This document shows, one piece after another, positions 34,742-43,256 of a DNA stretch of 64,000 bases. This DNA comes from Chryseobacterium sp. (GTDB lineage: Bacteria; Bacteroidota; Bacteroidia; Flavobacteriales; Weeksellaceae). The DNA is taken from NCBI RefSeq assembly GCF_029240215.1, contig NZ_JARBTK010000002.1:248001-312000 (forward strand), given 5' to 3'. The notes beneath the pieces were generated by a model, which searched no databases, was not told the DNA's origin, and saw only the letters and a list, made by a program, of their open reading frames with translations. Within the stretch, counting starts at the first letter, position 1. The number at the start of each line of letters is the position of its first letter. The position numbers and the translations under genes are program-made.

Positions 34742-35419
34742 TTGAGTGGAATCCTATATTTTGTTCCCACACCGGTCGGGAACTTAGAAGACATGACTTT
34801 CAGAGCGATTAAAGTGCTGAAAGAGGTCGATTATATTTTGTGTGAAGACACAAGAACTTCAGGAGTGCTTTTGAAGCATTACGAAATTTCAAAACCATTA
34901 AAATCTTATCATTTACATAACGAGCATACTGCGACCCAAAAAGTGATTGCAGATCTTCAAAGCGGACAAAATATCGCAATCATTACCGATGCAGGAACTC
35001 CGGGAATTTCGGACCCTGGATATTTATTGGCAAAAGCAGGTTCGGATAACAATATTGAAATGATATGCCTTCCAGGTGCAACGGCTTTGATTCCGGCATT
35101 GGTGGTTTCTGGTTTGCCAAATAATGAGTTTTTGTTTGCTGGTTTCCTTCCTCCGAAAAAAGGCAGACAAACGAAGCTGAAACAACTGGCTGAAGAGAAA
35201 AAAACCATTGTTTTATACGAAAGTCCGCATAAGATCAACACGACTTTAGAGCAGATTAAAGAATTTTTTGGAGAAGAAACAAGAGCAAGTCTGAGTCGTG
35301 AAATTTCAAAAAAATTCGAAGAAACTAAAAGAGGAACAATCAGTGAATTAATTGAATTTTCTAAAAGTAAAACTTTAAAGGGAGAGATTGTACTCATTGT
35401 GAATAATTCAGCCAAGTAA
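34742..35419 (+). CDS. rsmI: 16S rRNA cytidine-1402 2'-O-methyltransferase RsmI
   Basis: This 225-residue tetrapyrrole-methylase-fold enzyme has VPTPVGNLEDMTFRAI at the start, CEDTRTSG, TDAGTPGISDPG (SAM-site glycine loop) and LCLPGATALIPALVVSGLP. It methylates C1402 of 16S rRNA on the ribose. The start is TTG at 34742, because the needed PTPVGNLED block lies ahead of the first ATG (codon 19) and no upstream ATG keeps the frame. It starts 2 bases after the acidic repeat gene's stop. Confidence 0.9.
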   Translation: MSGILYFVPTPVGNLEDMTFRAIKVLKEVDYILCEDTRTSGVLLKHYEISKPLKSYHLHNEHTATQKVIADLQSGQNIAIITDAGTPGISDPGYLLAKAGSDNNIEMICLPGATALIPALVVSGLPNNEFLFAGFLPPKKGRQTKLKQLAEEKKTIVLYESPHKINTTLEQIKEFFGEETRASLSREISKKFEETKRGTISELIEFSKSKTLKGEIVLIVNNSAK

Positions 35420-35513
35420 TCGCTAATTGAATGAGTAATCCAAAAATTATTTTAAGATAAATAATATCTTTGCAATTTCAAACTAAACTATTTTAGATAA
35501 AATCATCATATAT

Positions 35514-36257
35514 ATGAAACTATTAGAAGGAAAAGTAGCGCTAATTACCGGAGCTACAAGAGGAATCGGAAGAGGAATTGCCGAAATTTTTGCTCAACAG
35601 GGAGCTAAAGTAGCATTTACCTACGCCGGTTCTGTAGAAAAAGCGAAAGAATTGGAAACTGCTTTGAGTTCTGTAACTCAAATTAAAGGGTACCAGTCTG
35701 ATGCATCAGATTACGATGCTGCTCAGAAATTGGTAGAAGAAGTAATGGCAGAGTTTGGTAAAATTGATATTTTGGTCAACAATGCAGGAATCACAAAAGA
35801 TAATCTGTTGATGAGAATGTCAAAAGATGATTGGGACACGATAATTAAAGTTAATTTAGATTCTGTATTCAACCTTACGAAAGCGGTAATTAAGCCGATG
35901 ATGAAGGCGAAATCAGGCTCTATCATCAATATGACTTCTGTAGTTGGAGTAAAAGGTAATGCAGGACAGGCAAACTATGCTGCTTCTAAAGCCGGAGTTA
36001 TAGGATTCACAAAGTCTGTTGCTTTAGAATTGGGATCAAGAAACATCCGTTGTAACGCAATTGCTCCAGGATTTATCGAAACTGAAATGACAGCAGCTTT
36101 AGATGAAAAAACAGTTCAGGGATGGAGAGAAGGAATTCCTTTGAAGAGAGGAGGTCAGCCGGAAGATGTAGCAAATGCTTGTGTATTCTTCGGAAGCGAA
36201 ATGTCTTCTTACATTTCCGGACAAGTCTTGAATGTAGACGGAGGAATGCTTACTTAA
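35514..36257 (+). CDS. fabG: 3-oxoacyl-[ACP] reductase FabG
   Basis: This 247-residue SDR has TGATRGIGRGIAEIF (residues 12-26), NNAGITKD, catalytic Ser in NMTSVVG and the YxxxK in YAASKAGVIGFTK, followed by RCNAIAPGFIETEM, the standard FabG substrate-loop signature. It reduces beta-ketoacyl-ACP with NADPH in fatty-acid elongation. It stands alone, with a terminator after it. A TATCTTTG -7-like box occurs at 35465-35472, about 40 bases ahead of the ATG. Confidence 0.93.
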   Translation: MKLLEGKVALITGATRGIGRGIAEIFAQQGAKVAFTYAGSVEKAKELETALSSVTQIKGYQSDASDYDAAQKLVEEVMAEFGKIDILVNNAGITKDNLLMRMSKDDWDTIIKVNLDSVFNLTKAVIKPMMKAKSGSIINMTSVVGVKGNAGQANYAASKAGVIGFTKSVALELGSRNIRCNAIAPGFIETEMTAALDEKTVQGWREGIPLKRGGQPEDVANACVFFGSEMSSYISGQVLNVDGGMLT

Positions 36258-36279
36258 GATCAGTTTAAATCAAAATATA

Positions 36280-36315
36280 AATCCCTTTCATATCTTTATG
36301 AGAGGGATTTTTGTT
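36280..36315. terminator. Bidirectional terminator between fabG and the TPR-LuxR gene
   Basis: AATCCCTTTCAT pairs with ATGAGAGGGATT (one wobble), followed by a T-rich tract that overlaps the stop codon of the convergent leftward gene. Confidence 0.7.
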
Positions 36316-37825
36316 ATTCGGAATCAATATAATTTCTCAGCCAGATCCGAAGATCCTTTTCAGAGGAAATTTCAAGCTTTTTCCGAAGATTATAACGGTT
36401 ATTTTCTATTGTTTTTACTGCTTTGAAGGTATAGTCTGCTATTTCTTTAGTGTTAAACCCTAAGTAAATATAAGCAGCAAAAGTAAGTTCAGAAACTTTA
36501 AATTTCGGATTGATACTGAGCATTTTCAGTGTAAAGTGCGGACAAACTTCCTGAAATTTCGTAAAAAATTCTGAACTGTTTTCTTTAGCGAGCTTCCTTA
36601 CTTCATTGAAGGCTTCGTTGACCTGTAGTTTTACTATTACTTTTTCATTTTCCTGTACAGCTTTTTCTGACCGGAGCTGTTTGGCCATTTCTAAAGCTTT
36701 ATGGTTTCTGATTTTAGATTTTTTTAGAAGATAAATAATAAAAGCAGAAATAAAAATAAGCAAGGATGAAATAATCAGCGTTAATTTCCAGCTTTCTCTC
36801 ACTTCCTTCTGATGTTTCGCTTTTTCCTCTTTCATAACCTCATTCAGCACAAAATCACGTTCATTTTTTTTGCGTCCGTCTAATTCGGTATGTACTTTCA
36901 GATACATATCATGATATTTTTTTGCTTCTGAAGCATTACCTTGCGAAATGTGAAGTTCAGAGATTTTTTTAAGCAATTCGCTCTTGATATCAGGAAAATT
37001 ATTCTGCTCAAAACTTTTTAGTGCACAATCATAATATTGATGGGATTTTTCGTAATCTTTTTGATGAATATAAAGATTTCCCAGACCAATAAGAGATTCA
37101 ATTTTGCAGGGATGCTTTTTACCGTTAAAAAATTCTAATGATTTGTTATAATAATATTGCGCAGAATCTATTTTGTTTTTGCTAAGATGATAATTTCCGA
37201 AACCAAGGCAAGAACAGCCTTTTTGAATATAAGCATCTTTAAATTTGATTTTTTTTAGAATTTTTTTTTCTTTTTTAAGATAATAATACATCGAATCCGG
37301 CATATTGATATTTTGAAAAAGGTAACTCAGATTAGAATAGGTGGCGCTTTCTGTAAGCGAATCTGTGATGTTTTTCTGAGATTTGCTTTCAAGAATATCA
37401 ATGGTTTTTCTATAATTTTCGGAAGATAAAGTATAAAGCTCCAGCAACAGGTAGTTTCCTCCTAATAAAGCTGAAAGCTTTGCAGAATGGGTTTTGTCTT
37501 TGGCTAAATATTTTGTGTACTGCTGTGCTTTTTTTACATTCTGTACGCTTTCTCTGAATTTTGCATTGTCGTAAAAATAGGCAGCGAGATAATAATAACC
37601 GTAAGAAAGGCCTTTATCATATTTTAATTGCTCAGATAAATTGATTATTTTTTTTGAAGAAGCAAAAACCTGATTTGTTTCTCCATTCAGATACAATTCA
37701 TTGGTACGGCTGATAAGCTGATCGATTTTCCTTTGTTGAGAATTAGAATTTTGTCCTGATAAAGAAAGGCTTTCTAATATGAAAAGGACTAGGAAAAGAT
37801 TGCAAAAATCTCTTTTAAAACCCAT
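36314..37825 (-). CDS. Membrane-bound TPR regulator with LuxR-type helix-turn-helix
   Basis: This 503-residue protein has a signal/anchor (MGFKRDFCNLFLVLFILESL), TPR-type helical repeats through about residues 30-330 (for example SHQYYDCALKSFEQNNFPD), a transmembrane helix at about 345-365 (WKLTLIISSLLIFISAFIIY) and a coiled coil. A C-terminal LuxR-like HTH spans about 440-500 (SELTFAAYIYLGFNTKEIAD, KTIENNRYNLRKKLEIS). This architecture is common in Bacteroidota and suggests a one-component sensor-regulator. I chose the ATG at 37825 since codons upstream are basic and would not fit a signal peptide. Confidence 0.75.
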   Translation of the reverse strand: MGFKRDFCNLFLVLFILESLSLSGQNSNSQQRKIDQLISRTNELYLNGETNQVFASSKKIINLSEQLKYDKGLSYGYYYLAAYFYDNAKFRESVQNVKKAQQYTKYLAKDKTHSAKLSALLGGNYLLLELYTLSSENYRKTIDILESKSQKNITDSLTESATYSNLSYLFQNINMPDSMYYYLKKEKKILKKIKFKDAYIQKGCSCLGFGNYHLSKNKIDSAQYYYNKSLEFFNGKKHPCKIESLIGLGNLYIHQKDYEKSHQYYDCALKSFEQNNFPDIKSELLKKISELHISQGNASEAKKYHDMYLKVHTELDGRKKNERDFVLNEVMKEEKAKHQKEVRESWKLTLIISSLLIFISAFIIYLLKKSKIRNHKALEMAKQLRSEKAVQENEKVIVKLQVNEAFNEVRKLAKENSSEFFTKFQEVCPHFTLKMLSINPKFKVSELTFAAYIYLGFNTKEIADYTFKAVKTIENNRYNLRKKLEISSEKDLRIWLRNYIDSE

Positions 37826-38556
37826 TTTTATATTCTTTTTCTTTGCAAAGATGAATAAGCTCCGGAAAAAAAACGTAAAATATATTTTAGAGGACTTTAT
37901 CAAATCCATATTTAAGGCTAATGTTGGTTAAAAAATATTTTCTTTTCATCCATCATCAAATTTTAATTAATCAATGATTTACTAATATCTTTTTTACATC
38001 AATCTGCGGTGTTTTCTGCCAGATAAGTTCTTGATCAGGCGGTAAATTTAGTTTTAAATTTCATAATAATCTTTATTTTCTCCGAACTTTAAAAATCATA
38101 AGTTTTAAAACTAACGTCAAAAGAAACTTTTGTTATGTATTGATTTTATATAAACAATAGTTGCCTCTTTATTATCCTGGCAAAATTGTCAGGAGGGTAA
38201 GAATAAGGTTGAATAAATTTAAAAAGATATTCAAAAAATAAAATGTGATTGAAGTTCAGAGATGAAATTAATTGGCAGGAGTAAATTTTTGTACCACACA
38301 ATATCAAACAAGGGAAGACTTAAAAGTAAGATCAATAAAAACTCCGAATACTTTTTCCAGACTGATAAAATATTCGGAGGAAGACTTTCTTCGTCATTCG
38401 TATTCTGTGTTTCGTTTGAAGATGCAAATAGAAAGAAAATAAATAAAATAACCAAAAACTCTACCCCTCAACAAACCCTCTATCTGGTGAAACCTTTGTT
38501 TGAAAACGTTTTCAACGGTATGTGAAATTCATTGATTGGTTTTGAAGCACTGATAA
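37826..38556. other. 731-bp region without a confident gene
   Basis: The region between the TPR-LuxR gene and guaC is AT-rich. Short frames of 74 codons (minus, 38231-38455) and 87 codons (plus, 38262-38525) exist, with no family similarity or good codon pattern. A 7-of-8 inverted repeat, CCTGGCAA/TTGTCAGG, with an AA loop lies at 38176-38193. Nothing else is seen. Confidence 0.5.
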
Positions 38557-39597
38557 TCAGTCATTAAAAACCTGATTTTCCTGTTCCTGAACTCTTATAA
38601 AAGTCGTTCTTTTAGATAATTCTTTCAATGTTGGAGCACCTACATAGGTACAGGTTGATCGCACTCCACCCAAAATATCTTTCACAGTTTCTGATACAGG
38701 ACCTTTGTATTTTATTTTCACAGTTTTACCTTCAGAAGCCCTGTATTCAGCTACACCTCCGGAATGTTTATCCATTGCTGTTTTTGAGCTCATGCCATAG
38801 AAGAGTTTAAACTTCTTCCCATTTTCTTCGATCATTTCACCTCCACTTTCATCATGACCGGCAAACATTCCGCCGAGCATCACAAAATCTGCTCCTCCGC
38901 CAAAAGCTTTGGCAACATCTCCCGGAACTTTGCATCCTCCGTCTGCAATGATGTGACCTTTCAATCCATGCGCTGCATCTGCACATTCTATAATCGCAGA
39001 AAGTTGGGGATAGCCGACTCCGGTTTTTACTCTTGTGGTACAGACAGAACCTGGACCAATTCCAACTTTGATAATATCTGCACCAACTAAAAGAAGTTCT
39101 TCTACCATTTCACCTGTTACCACATTTCCTGCAATGATAATTTTATCAGGGAAATTTTCTCTGGCTTTTTTTACAAACTGTACAAAGTGTTCAGAATATC
39201 CATTTGCAACGTCAATGCATAGAAATTCTATTTTTGGATGTTGACTCAAAATTGTTTTTATTTTTTCTTCATCTGCTTTTCCCGTTCCTGTGCTTAAAGC
39301 AATGTATTGGTGAATACTTTCTTCCTGATTGTCAAGGAATTCTTTCCACTCTTCAACAGTATAATGTTTGTGAACAGCGGTGATTATTTTGTCTTTTGCG
39401 AGCTCTATGGCCATTTCAAAAGTTCCTACCGTATCCATATTGGCAGCGATTACTGGAGTTCCTTTCCATTTTTTTTGAGTGTGAAGAAATGTAAATTCTC
39501 TGTTTAAATCTACTTCTGACCGTGATTTTAAAGTAGACCGTTTTGGTCTGAACATTACATCTTTAAATCCCAGCTTGATATCATTTTCTATTCGCAT
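38557..39597 (-). CDS. guaC: GMP reductase
   Basis: This 346-residue TIM-barrel protein of the IMPDH/GMPR family lacks CBS domains. It has the catalytic cysteine loop [19 protein letters not shown] (about residues 175-195) and [20 protein letters not shown]. The length and the [10 protein letters not shown] phrase fit GMP reductase (GMP to IMP, NADPH) rather than IMP dehydrogenase. The gene is divergent from the Lgt-like unit. No XMP-aptamer or other regulatory RNA was seen upstream. Confidence 0.9.
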   Translation of the reverse strand: MRIENDIKLGFKDVMFRPKRSTLKSRSEVDLNREFTFLHTQKKWKGTPVIAANMDTVGTFEMAIELAKDKIITAVHKHYTVEEWKEFLDNQEESIHQYIALSTGTGKADEEKIKTILSQHPKIEFLCIDVANGYSEHFVQFVKKARENFPDKIIIAGNVVTGEMVEELLLVGADIIKVGIGPGSVCTTRVKTGVGYPQLSAIIECADAAHGLKGHIIADGGCKVPGDVAKAFGGGADFVMLGGMFAGHDESGGEMIEENGKKFKLFYGMSSKTAMDKHSGGVAEYRASEGKTVKIKYKGPVSETVKDILGGVRSTCTYVGAPTLKELSKRTTFIRVQEQENQVFND

Positions 39598-39666
39598 TTT
39601 GTCTATTGATTTAGTATTTACAAATTAAAATTAATAATTTATCCTAAATATACTACTTTTGAAATC

Positions 39667-40437
39667 ATGGATTTTCCTGTTACTTTTCAGATTTTCGGTA
39701 AAACAATTTTGGCGCATCCTGTGTTTGAAACATTAGGAATATTTCTAGGGATGCGTTTTTATTTTTATCTAAAAAGAAAATCTTCCGAAAAACTGTCTTT
39801 CAATACTTCGGCTGCAATTTTAATCGGTGCAACTGCCGGAGCATTATTTGGCTCAAAACTGATTGGGAATTTAGAAAACCCATATATGCTGTTTGAAAAT
39901 TTTAGCTTAAAAAGAGTCTGGACAAACAATACGATTGTTGGCGGTTTGGCTTTTGGACTAATTGGAGTAGAATTAGGAAAAAAAATTGTCGGGCATAAAG
40001 AAAGTACAGGCGATCTGATTGTTTTCCCATTGATCTTGGCAATTATTATCGGACGAATAGGCTGTTTTCTAACGGGAGTTCACGAAGAAACGTATGGAAT
40101 ACCTACAGATTCTATTTTCGGAATGCATCTTGGTGATGAATATCTCAGACATCCGGTAGCGCTGTACGAGATTGCATTTTTGATTCTTCTCTGGATTGTT
40201 TTAAAAATAAATAACAAAAAATTAGACCCTTCAGGTTTTATTTTTCAGATATTTATGCTGAGTTATTTCACGTTTAGATTTACCTTAGACTTTATAAAAC
40301 CTAAAATTGAAATTATTGGAAATTTAGGAACGATTCAGCTCGTTTGTCTTTGTGTAATGATCTATTACATTTTTAAGATTAAAACAACTATAATAAACCA
40401 AAAGAAATTAAAATATGAAAATACTAACGCTTCTTGA
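39667..40437 (+). CDS. Lgt-like membrane transferase, divergent paralogue
   Basis: This 256-residue protein with about seven hydrophobic helices aligns by motif with prolipoprotein diacylglyceryl transferase: GRIGCFLTGVHEETYG at residues 129-144 stands for the family's GRxGNFxNxE..G, and RHPVALYE at 161-168 for RHPSQLYE. It is divergent. The family's HGG histidine position reads VGG (Val91), and the motif Asn reads Cys133. Arg130 and the RHP block are kept. It is followed, with overlap, by a tiny membrane gene and then a Tes-like radical SAM gene, so its substrate may not be ordinary prolipoprotein. A TACTTTTG -7-like box lies at 39654-39661. Confidence 0.7.
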   Translation: MDFPVTFQIFGKTILAHPVFETLGIFLGMRFYFYLKRKSSEKLSFNTSAAILIGATAGALFGSKLIGNLENPYMLFENFSLKRVWTNNTIVGGLAFGLIGVELGKKIVGHKESTGDLIVFPLILAIIIGRIGCFLTGVHEETYGIPTDSIFGMHLGDEYLRHPVALYEIAFLILLWIVLKINNKKLDPSGFIFQIFMLSYFTFRFTLDFIKPKIEIIGNLGTIQLVCLCVMIYYIFKIKTTIINQKKLKYENTNAS

Positions 40438-40648
40438 AGTTGGCGGATTGGAAGGCTTAGTTGCAATGATTATTCTGATCATTGTTGTTGTCGCTTCTGT
40501 AGTATCATTGGTCATTACAGTTTTTGTAAAGCTGATTTATGAAAGCAAAGATGGGAGAAAATTTTCTAAAAAGCAGTTTTGGCAAACCATGTTGATTTCA
40601 CTATTAATTTGTGGATTGATCAGCGGTTTTGTGTGTGGAGGAATGTAA
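40415..40648 (+). CDS. Small membrane protein between Lgt-like and radical SAM genes
   Basis: This 77-residue protein has two hydrophobic segments (about residues 14-40, VAMIILIIVVVASVVSLVI; and 60-76, ISLLICGLISGFVCGGM) separated by a basic loop, KLIYESKDGRKFSKKQFW. It overlaps the Lgt-like gene's end by 23 bases and ends 12 bases before the radical SAM gene, so it belongs to the same transcript. No family is recognised. It could be a partner or anchor for one of the two neighbouring enzymes. Confidence 0.7.
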   Translation: MKILTLLEVGGLEGLVAMIILIIVVVASVVSLVITVFVKLIYESKDGRKFSKKQFWQTMLISLLICGLISGFVCGGM

Positions 40649-40660
40649 AAAAATGAAATT

Positions 40661-42064
40661 ATGCCAGTAAGAAATTATACCTATTACGATTATACAATCA
40701 GTCTTTGTCCGGAATGCTTGAAAAGAGTAGGAGCAAAGATCATCATTGAAGATGAAGCAGTTTTTATGACCAAAAGATGTCCGGATCACGGTTTTTTTAA
40801 AACCATGATTGCTTCCGACGTTCAATATTATAAAAACATCAGAAACTACAACAAAGCCTCAGAAATGCCTTTTCATTTCGGAACTGATGTGGAATATGGT
40901 TGTCCTTATGATTGCGGTTTATGCGTAGATCATGAGCAGCACAGCTGTCTTTCGATTGTGGAGGTTACAGATCGGTGTAATCTGACCTGTCCGACTTGCT
41001 ATGCGATGTCTTCGCCACATTACGGAAGTCACAGAACTTTAGAGCAGATTGAAGCCATGTTTGATACGATTGTTAAAAATGAGGGCGAACCCGATGTCGT
41101 ACAGATCAGTGGTGGTGAACCAACAATTCACCCCGAGTTTTTCAAAATTATGGATATTGCAAAGTCGAAACCCATCAAACATTTGATGCTCAATACCAAC
41201 GGAATCCGTATTGCTAATGACCCGGGTTTTGCAGAAAAACTGGCGACTTATGCTCCTGAATTTGAGATTTATCTTCAGTTTGATTCCTTTAAACCTGAAG
41301 TTTTGGAAGATTTCCGAGGCAAAGATCTTACAAATGTCCGCATGAAAGCTTTGGAGAAATTAAATGAATTAAACCTTTCCACAACGCTCGTTATCGTTCT
41401 TCAGAAAGGAAAAAACATTGATGAGATCGGAAAGCTGATTGATTTTGCATTAAAACAAAAATGCGTCCGCGGAATCACTTTTCAGCCCGTTGAAGTTGCC
41501 GGAAGAAACAGAGAAGATTCTGCGCATGAAAAAATTACGTTAACTGAAGTTCGTCAGGAAATTTTAAATCAGTTTCCGCTCTTGAATGGAGACGATATTA
41601 TTCCTGTTCCGTGTAATCCGGATTCTTTGGCGATGGGATATATTCTAAAGCTGGAAGGTGAAACGATTCCTTTAACACGGTATATTAATCCTGCTGATCT
41701 GCTGAAGAATGAAACGAAAAATACCATCGTTTATGAACAAGATGAAGGTTTACAGATGCAGCTTTTAGACATTTTCAGTACAGGAATTTCTGTAGATAAA
41801 GTTCAGCCTAAAGTAAACCAGTTATTGTGTTGTCTTCCGGAGGTTTCTGCTCCGAATTTAGATTATGACAATTTGTTTAGAATTATAATCATGAATTTTA
41901 TGGATGCGTACGATTTTGATGTTCGAGCGGTCAAAAAATCATGCGTTCACATTGTGAATAAAGATTTAAAAATGATCCCTTTCGAGACGATGAATTTATT
42001 TTATCGTGATGATAAAATTAAGTATTTGGAAGAGTTGAGGAAAGAGGATAAGATTTTGTTTTAA
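40661..42064 (+). CDS. Radical SAM protein resembling tetraether lipid synthase (Tes-like)
   Basis: This 467-residue protein has the radical SAM motif CNLTCPTC (Cys106, Cys110, Cys113) after EVTDRCNLTC, and QISGGEPTIHPEF, the GGE block. The N-terminus carries CPEC (16-19), CPDHG (40-44) and a second cysteine cluster, CPYDCGLC (81-88), with Cys96 in QHSCLSIVE. This arrangement strongly recalls the MJ0619/Tes class, in which extra iron-sulfur clusters and a rubredoxin-like site accompany the SAM cluster and catalyse C-C joining of lipid chains. A further cysteine pair lies at LLCCLPEV. The substrate is unknown; a lipid or lipoprotein is inferred from the neighbours. Confidence 0.75.
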   Translation: MPVRNYTYYDYTISLCPECLKRVGAKIIIEDEAVFMTKRCPDHGFFKTMIASDVQYYKNIRNYNKASEMPFHFGTDVEYGCPYDCGLCVDHEQHSCLSIVEVTDRCNLTCPTCYAMSSPHYGSHRTLEQIEAMFDTIVKNEGEPDVVQISGGEPTIHPEFFKIMDIAKSKPIKHLMLNTNGIRIANDPGFAEKLATYAPEFEIYLQFDSFKPEVLEDFRGKDLTNVRMKALEKLNELNLSTTLVIVLQKGKNIDEIGKLIDFALKQKCVRGITFQPVEVAGRNREDSAHEKITLTEVRQEILNQFPLLNGDDIIPVPCNPDSLAMGYILKLEGETIPLTRYINPADLLKNETKNTIVYEQDEGLQMQLLDIFSTGISVDKVQPKVNQLLCCLPEVSAPNLDYDNLFRIIIMNFMDAYDFDVRAVKKSCVHIVNKDLKMIPFETMNLFYRDDKIKYLEELRKEDKILF

Positions 42065-42144
42065 ATTGATTTTCACGCGATTTATTGGATCTCACAGATT
42101 TGCACAGATTTTTTATTGTGATGAATCAATTACGACATCGGAAA

Positions 42145-42290
42145 CTGAAGCGTTAAGAAAATTTAAAAATAATCCGTTAAAAAATTCCCACTGTTCGAAG
42201 CGCGAGACAAATTTTGAATTGAAGGGACTAACAGTCAATTCGCGCAAGTTTGGGAATTTTAGGATTATTTTTAAATTTTTAGCCTTCAGA
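42145..42290. repeat. Long imperfect inverted repeat between radical SAM gene and surE
   Basis: AAAATTTAAAAATAATCC (42158-42175) and AAAATTCCCA (42181-42190) pair with TGGGAATTTT (42251-42260) and GGATTATTTTTAAATTTT (42262-42279). CTGAAG/CTTCAG extends the stem outward. The loop carries GCGCGAGACAAATTTTG. The structure is that of a dispersed non-coding hairpin element. Confidence 0.65.
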
Positions 42291-42310
42291 TTCCAAGTCT
42301 TGAATTTTTG

Positions 42311-42337
42311 GTTCTTTTGTTTCAAGACAAAAAGAAC
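42311..42337 (-). terminator. Possible terminator after surE
   Basis: GTTCTTTTTGT/ACAAAAGAAC on the minus strand forms a hairpin 5 bases past the surE stop. It could equally be the end of the adjoining repeat element. Confidence 0.45.
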
Positions 42338-42341
42338 ATAA

Positions 42342-43112
42342 TTAATCAAACTTCATCACCTCATTCAGCGTGTTCATATACTCATAAGCCGTCATATCAA
42401 ATTTCACCGGAACAATAGAAATATATCCGTTTGCCAAAGCCGTTTCGTCAGCATCTTCAGACTCATCCATATTGTTGAAATAACCAGTCAACCAATAATA
42501 TTTTTTACCGTGCGGGTTGATTCTTTCGTCAAAACTTTCTTCCCATTTTGCATTGGCTTGTTTACAAATTTTCACGCCTTTAATTTCTTCTTTTGAAAGT
42601 TTCGGAATATTTACATTCAAAACAACACCTTTAGGCATCGGATTTTTCAAAGTTTTTCTTACAATATTCTGAATATATTCTTTTGCCTGCGTAAAATCTG
42701 CTTCCCAACTGAAATCAAGAAGAGAAAAACCAATGGAGGGAAGACCTTCTACACCGCCTTCAACCGCCGCAGACATCGTTCCTGAATAAATCACGTTGAT
42801 AGAAGAATTAGCACCATGATTAATTCCTGAAACCACAATATCCGGCCTTCTCGGAAGAATTTTATCTAAAGCCATTTTTACACAGTCAACGGGAGTTCCG
42901 CTGCATGAAAAATCTTTTTGAGGACCTTCAAGATGTACCTCTTCATAGCTTAAAGTGGAGTTTATAGTGATGGCGTGACCTTTTCCGCTTTGGGGCGAGT
43001 TGGGAGCTACCACAATTACATCACCGATTTCGTTCATAAATTCTACAAGATTTCTGATACCGGGAGCAGTAATTCCATCATCATTGGTTACCAGAATAAG
43101 TGGCTTTTCCAT
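42342..43112 (-). CDS. surE: 5'-nucleotidase SurE
   Basis: This 256-residue protein has the metal site LVTNDDGITAPGI (Asp11, Asp12), APNSPQSGKGHAIT and SGINHGANSSINVIYSGTMSAA, all signatures of SurE, a metal-dependent survival-associated 5'/3'-nucleotidase. The C-terminal half (YEYMNTLNE) is family-like. I chose the ATG at 43112 (MEKPLILVTNDDG) over one seven codons upstream. It stands alone, leftward, next to the inverted-repeat element. Confidence 0.92.
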   Translation of the reverse strand: MEKPLILVTNDDGITAPGIRNLVEFMNEIGDVIVVAPNSPQSGKGHAITINSTLSYEEVHLEGPQKDFSCSGTPVDCVKMALDKILPRRPDIVVSGINHGANSSINVIYSGTMSAAVEGGVEGLPSIGFSLLDFSWEADFTQAKEYIQNIVRKTLKNPMPKGVVLNVNIPKLSKEEIKGVKICKQANAKWEESFDERINPHGKKYYWLTGYFNNMDESEDADETALANGYISIVPVKFDMTAYEYMNTLNEVMKFD

Positions 43113-43256
43113 AAAAAATTTAAATTTTAACAAAAATACTTAAAACTAATTGATAATTATAAATAAGGTATTAAATTTGATAGTTTGTAACAGTCATTTA
43201 ATAAACACTACTTATTGGATGATTTAAAAAAATTAATAAAAATATATTACAGATTT

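Noticed and set aside
36314..37825. TPR-LuxR gene as part of a classical quorum-sensing system
   Set aside because: It has no autoinducer-binding domain and no synthase nearby; the TPR-membrane-HTH layout is a common Bacteroidota one-component type.
38231..38525. Overlapping frames of 74 (minus) and 87 (plus) codons in the gene-free stretch
   Set aside because: Both lack family similarity, a plausible start context and a normal residue mix, and they mirror each other across strands.
42066..42341. 91-codon frame between the radical SAM gene and surE
   Set aside because: It is wholly inside the inverted-repeat element and has no family similarity.
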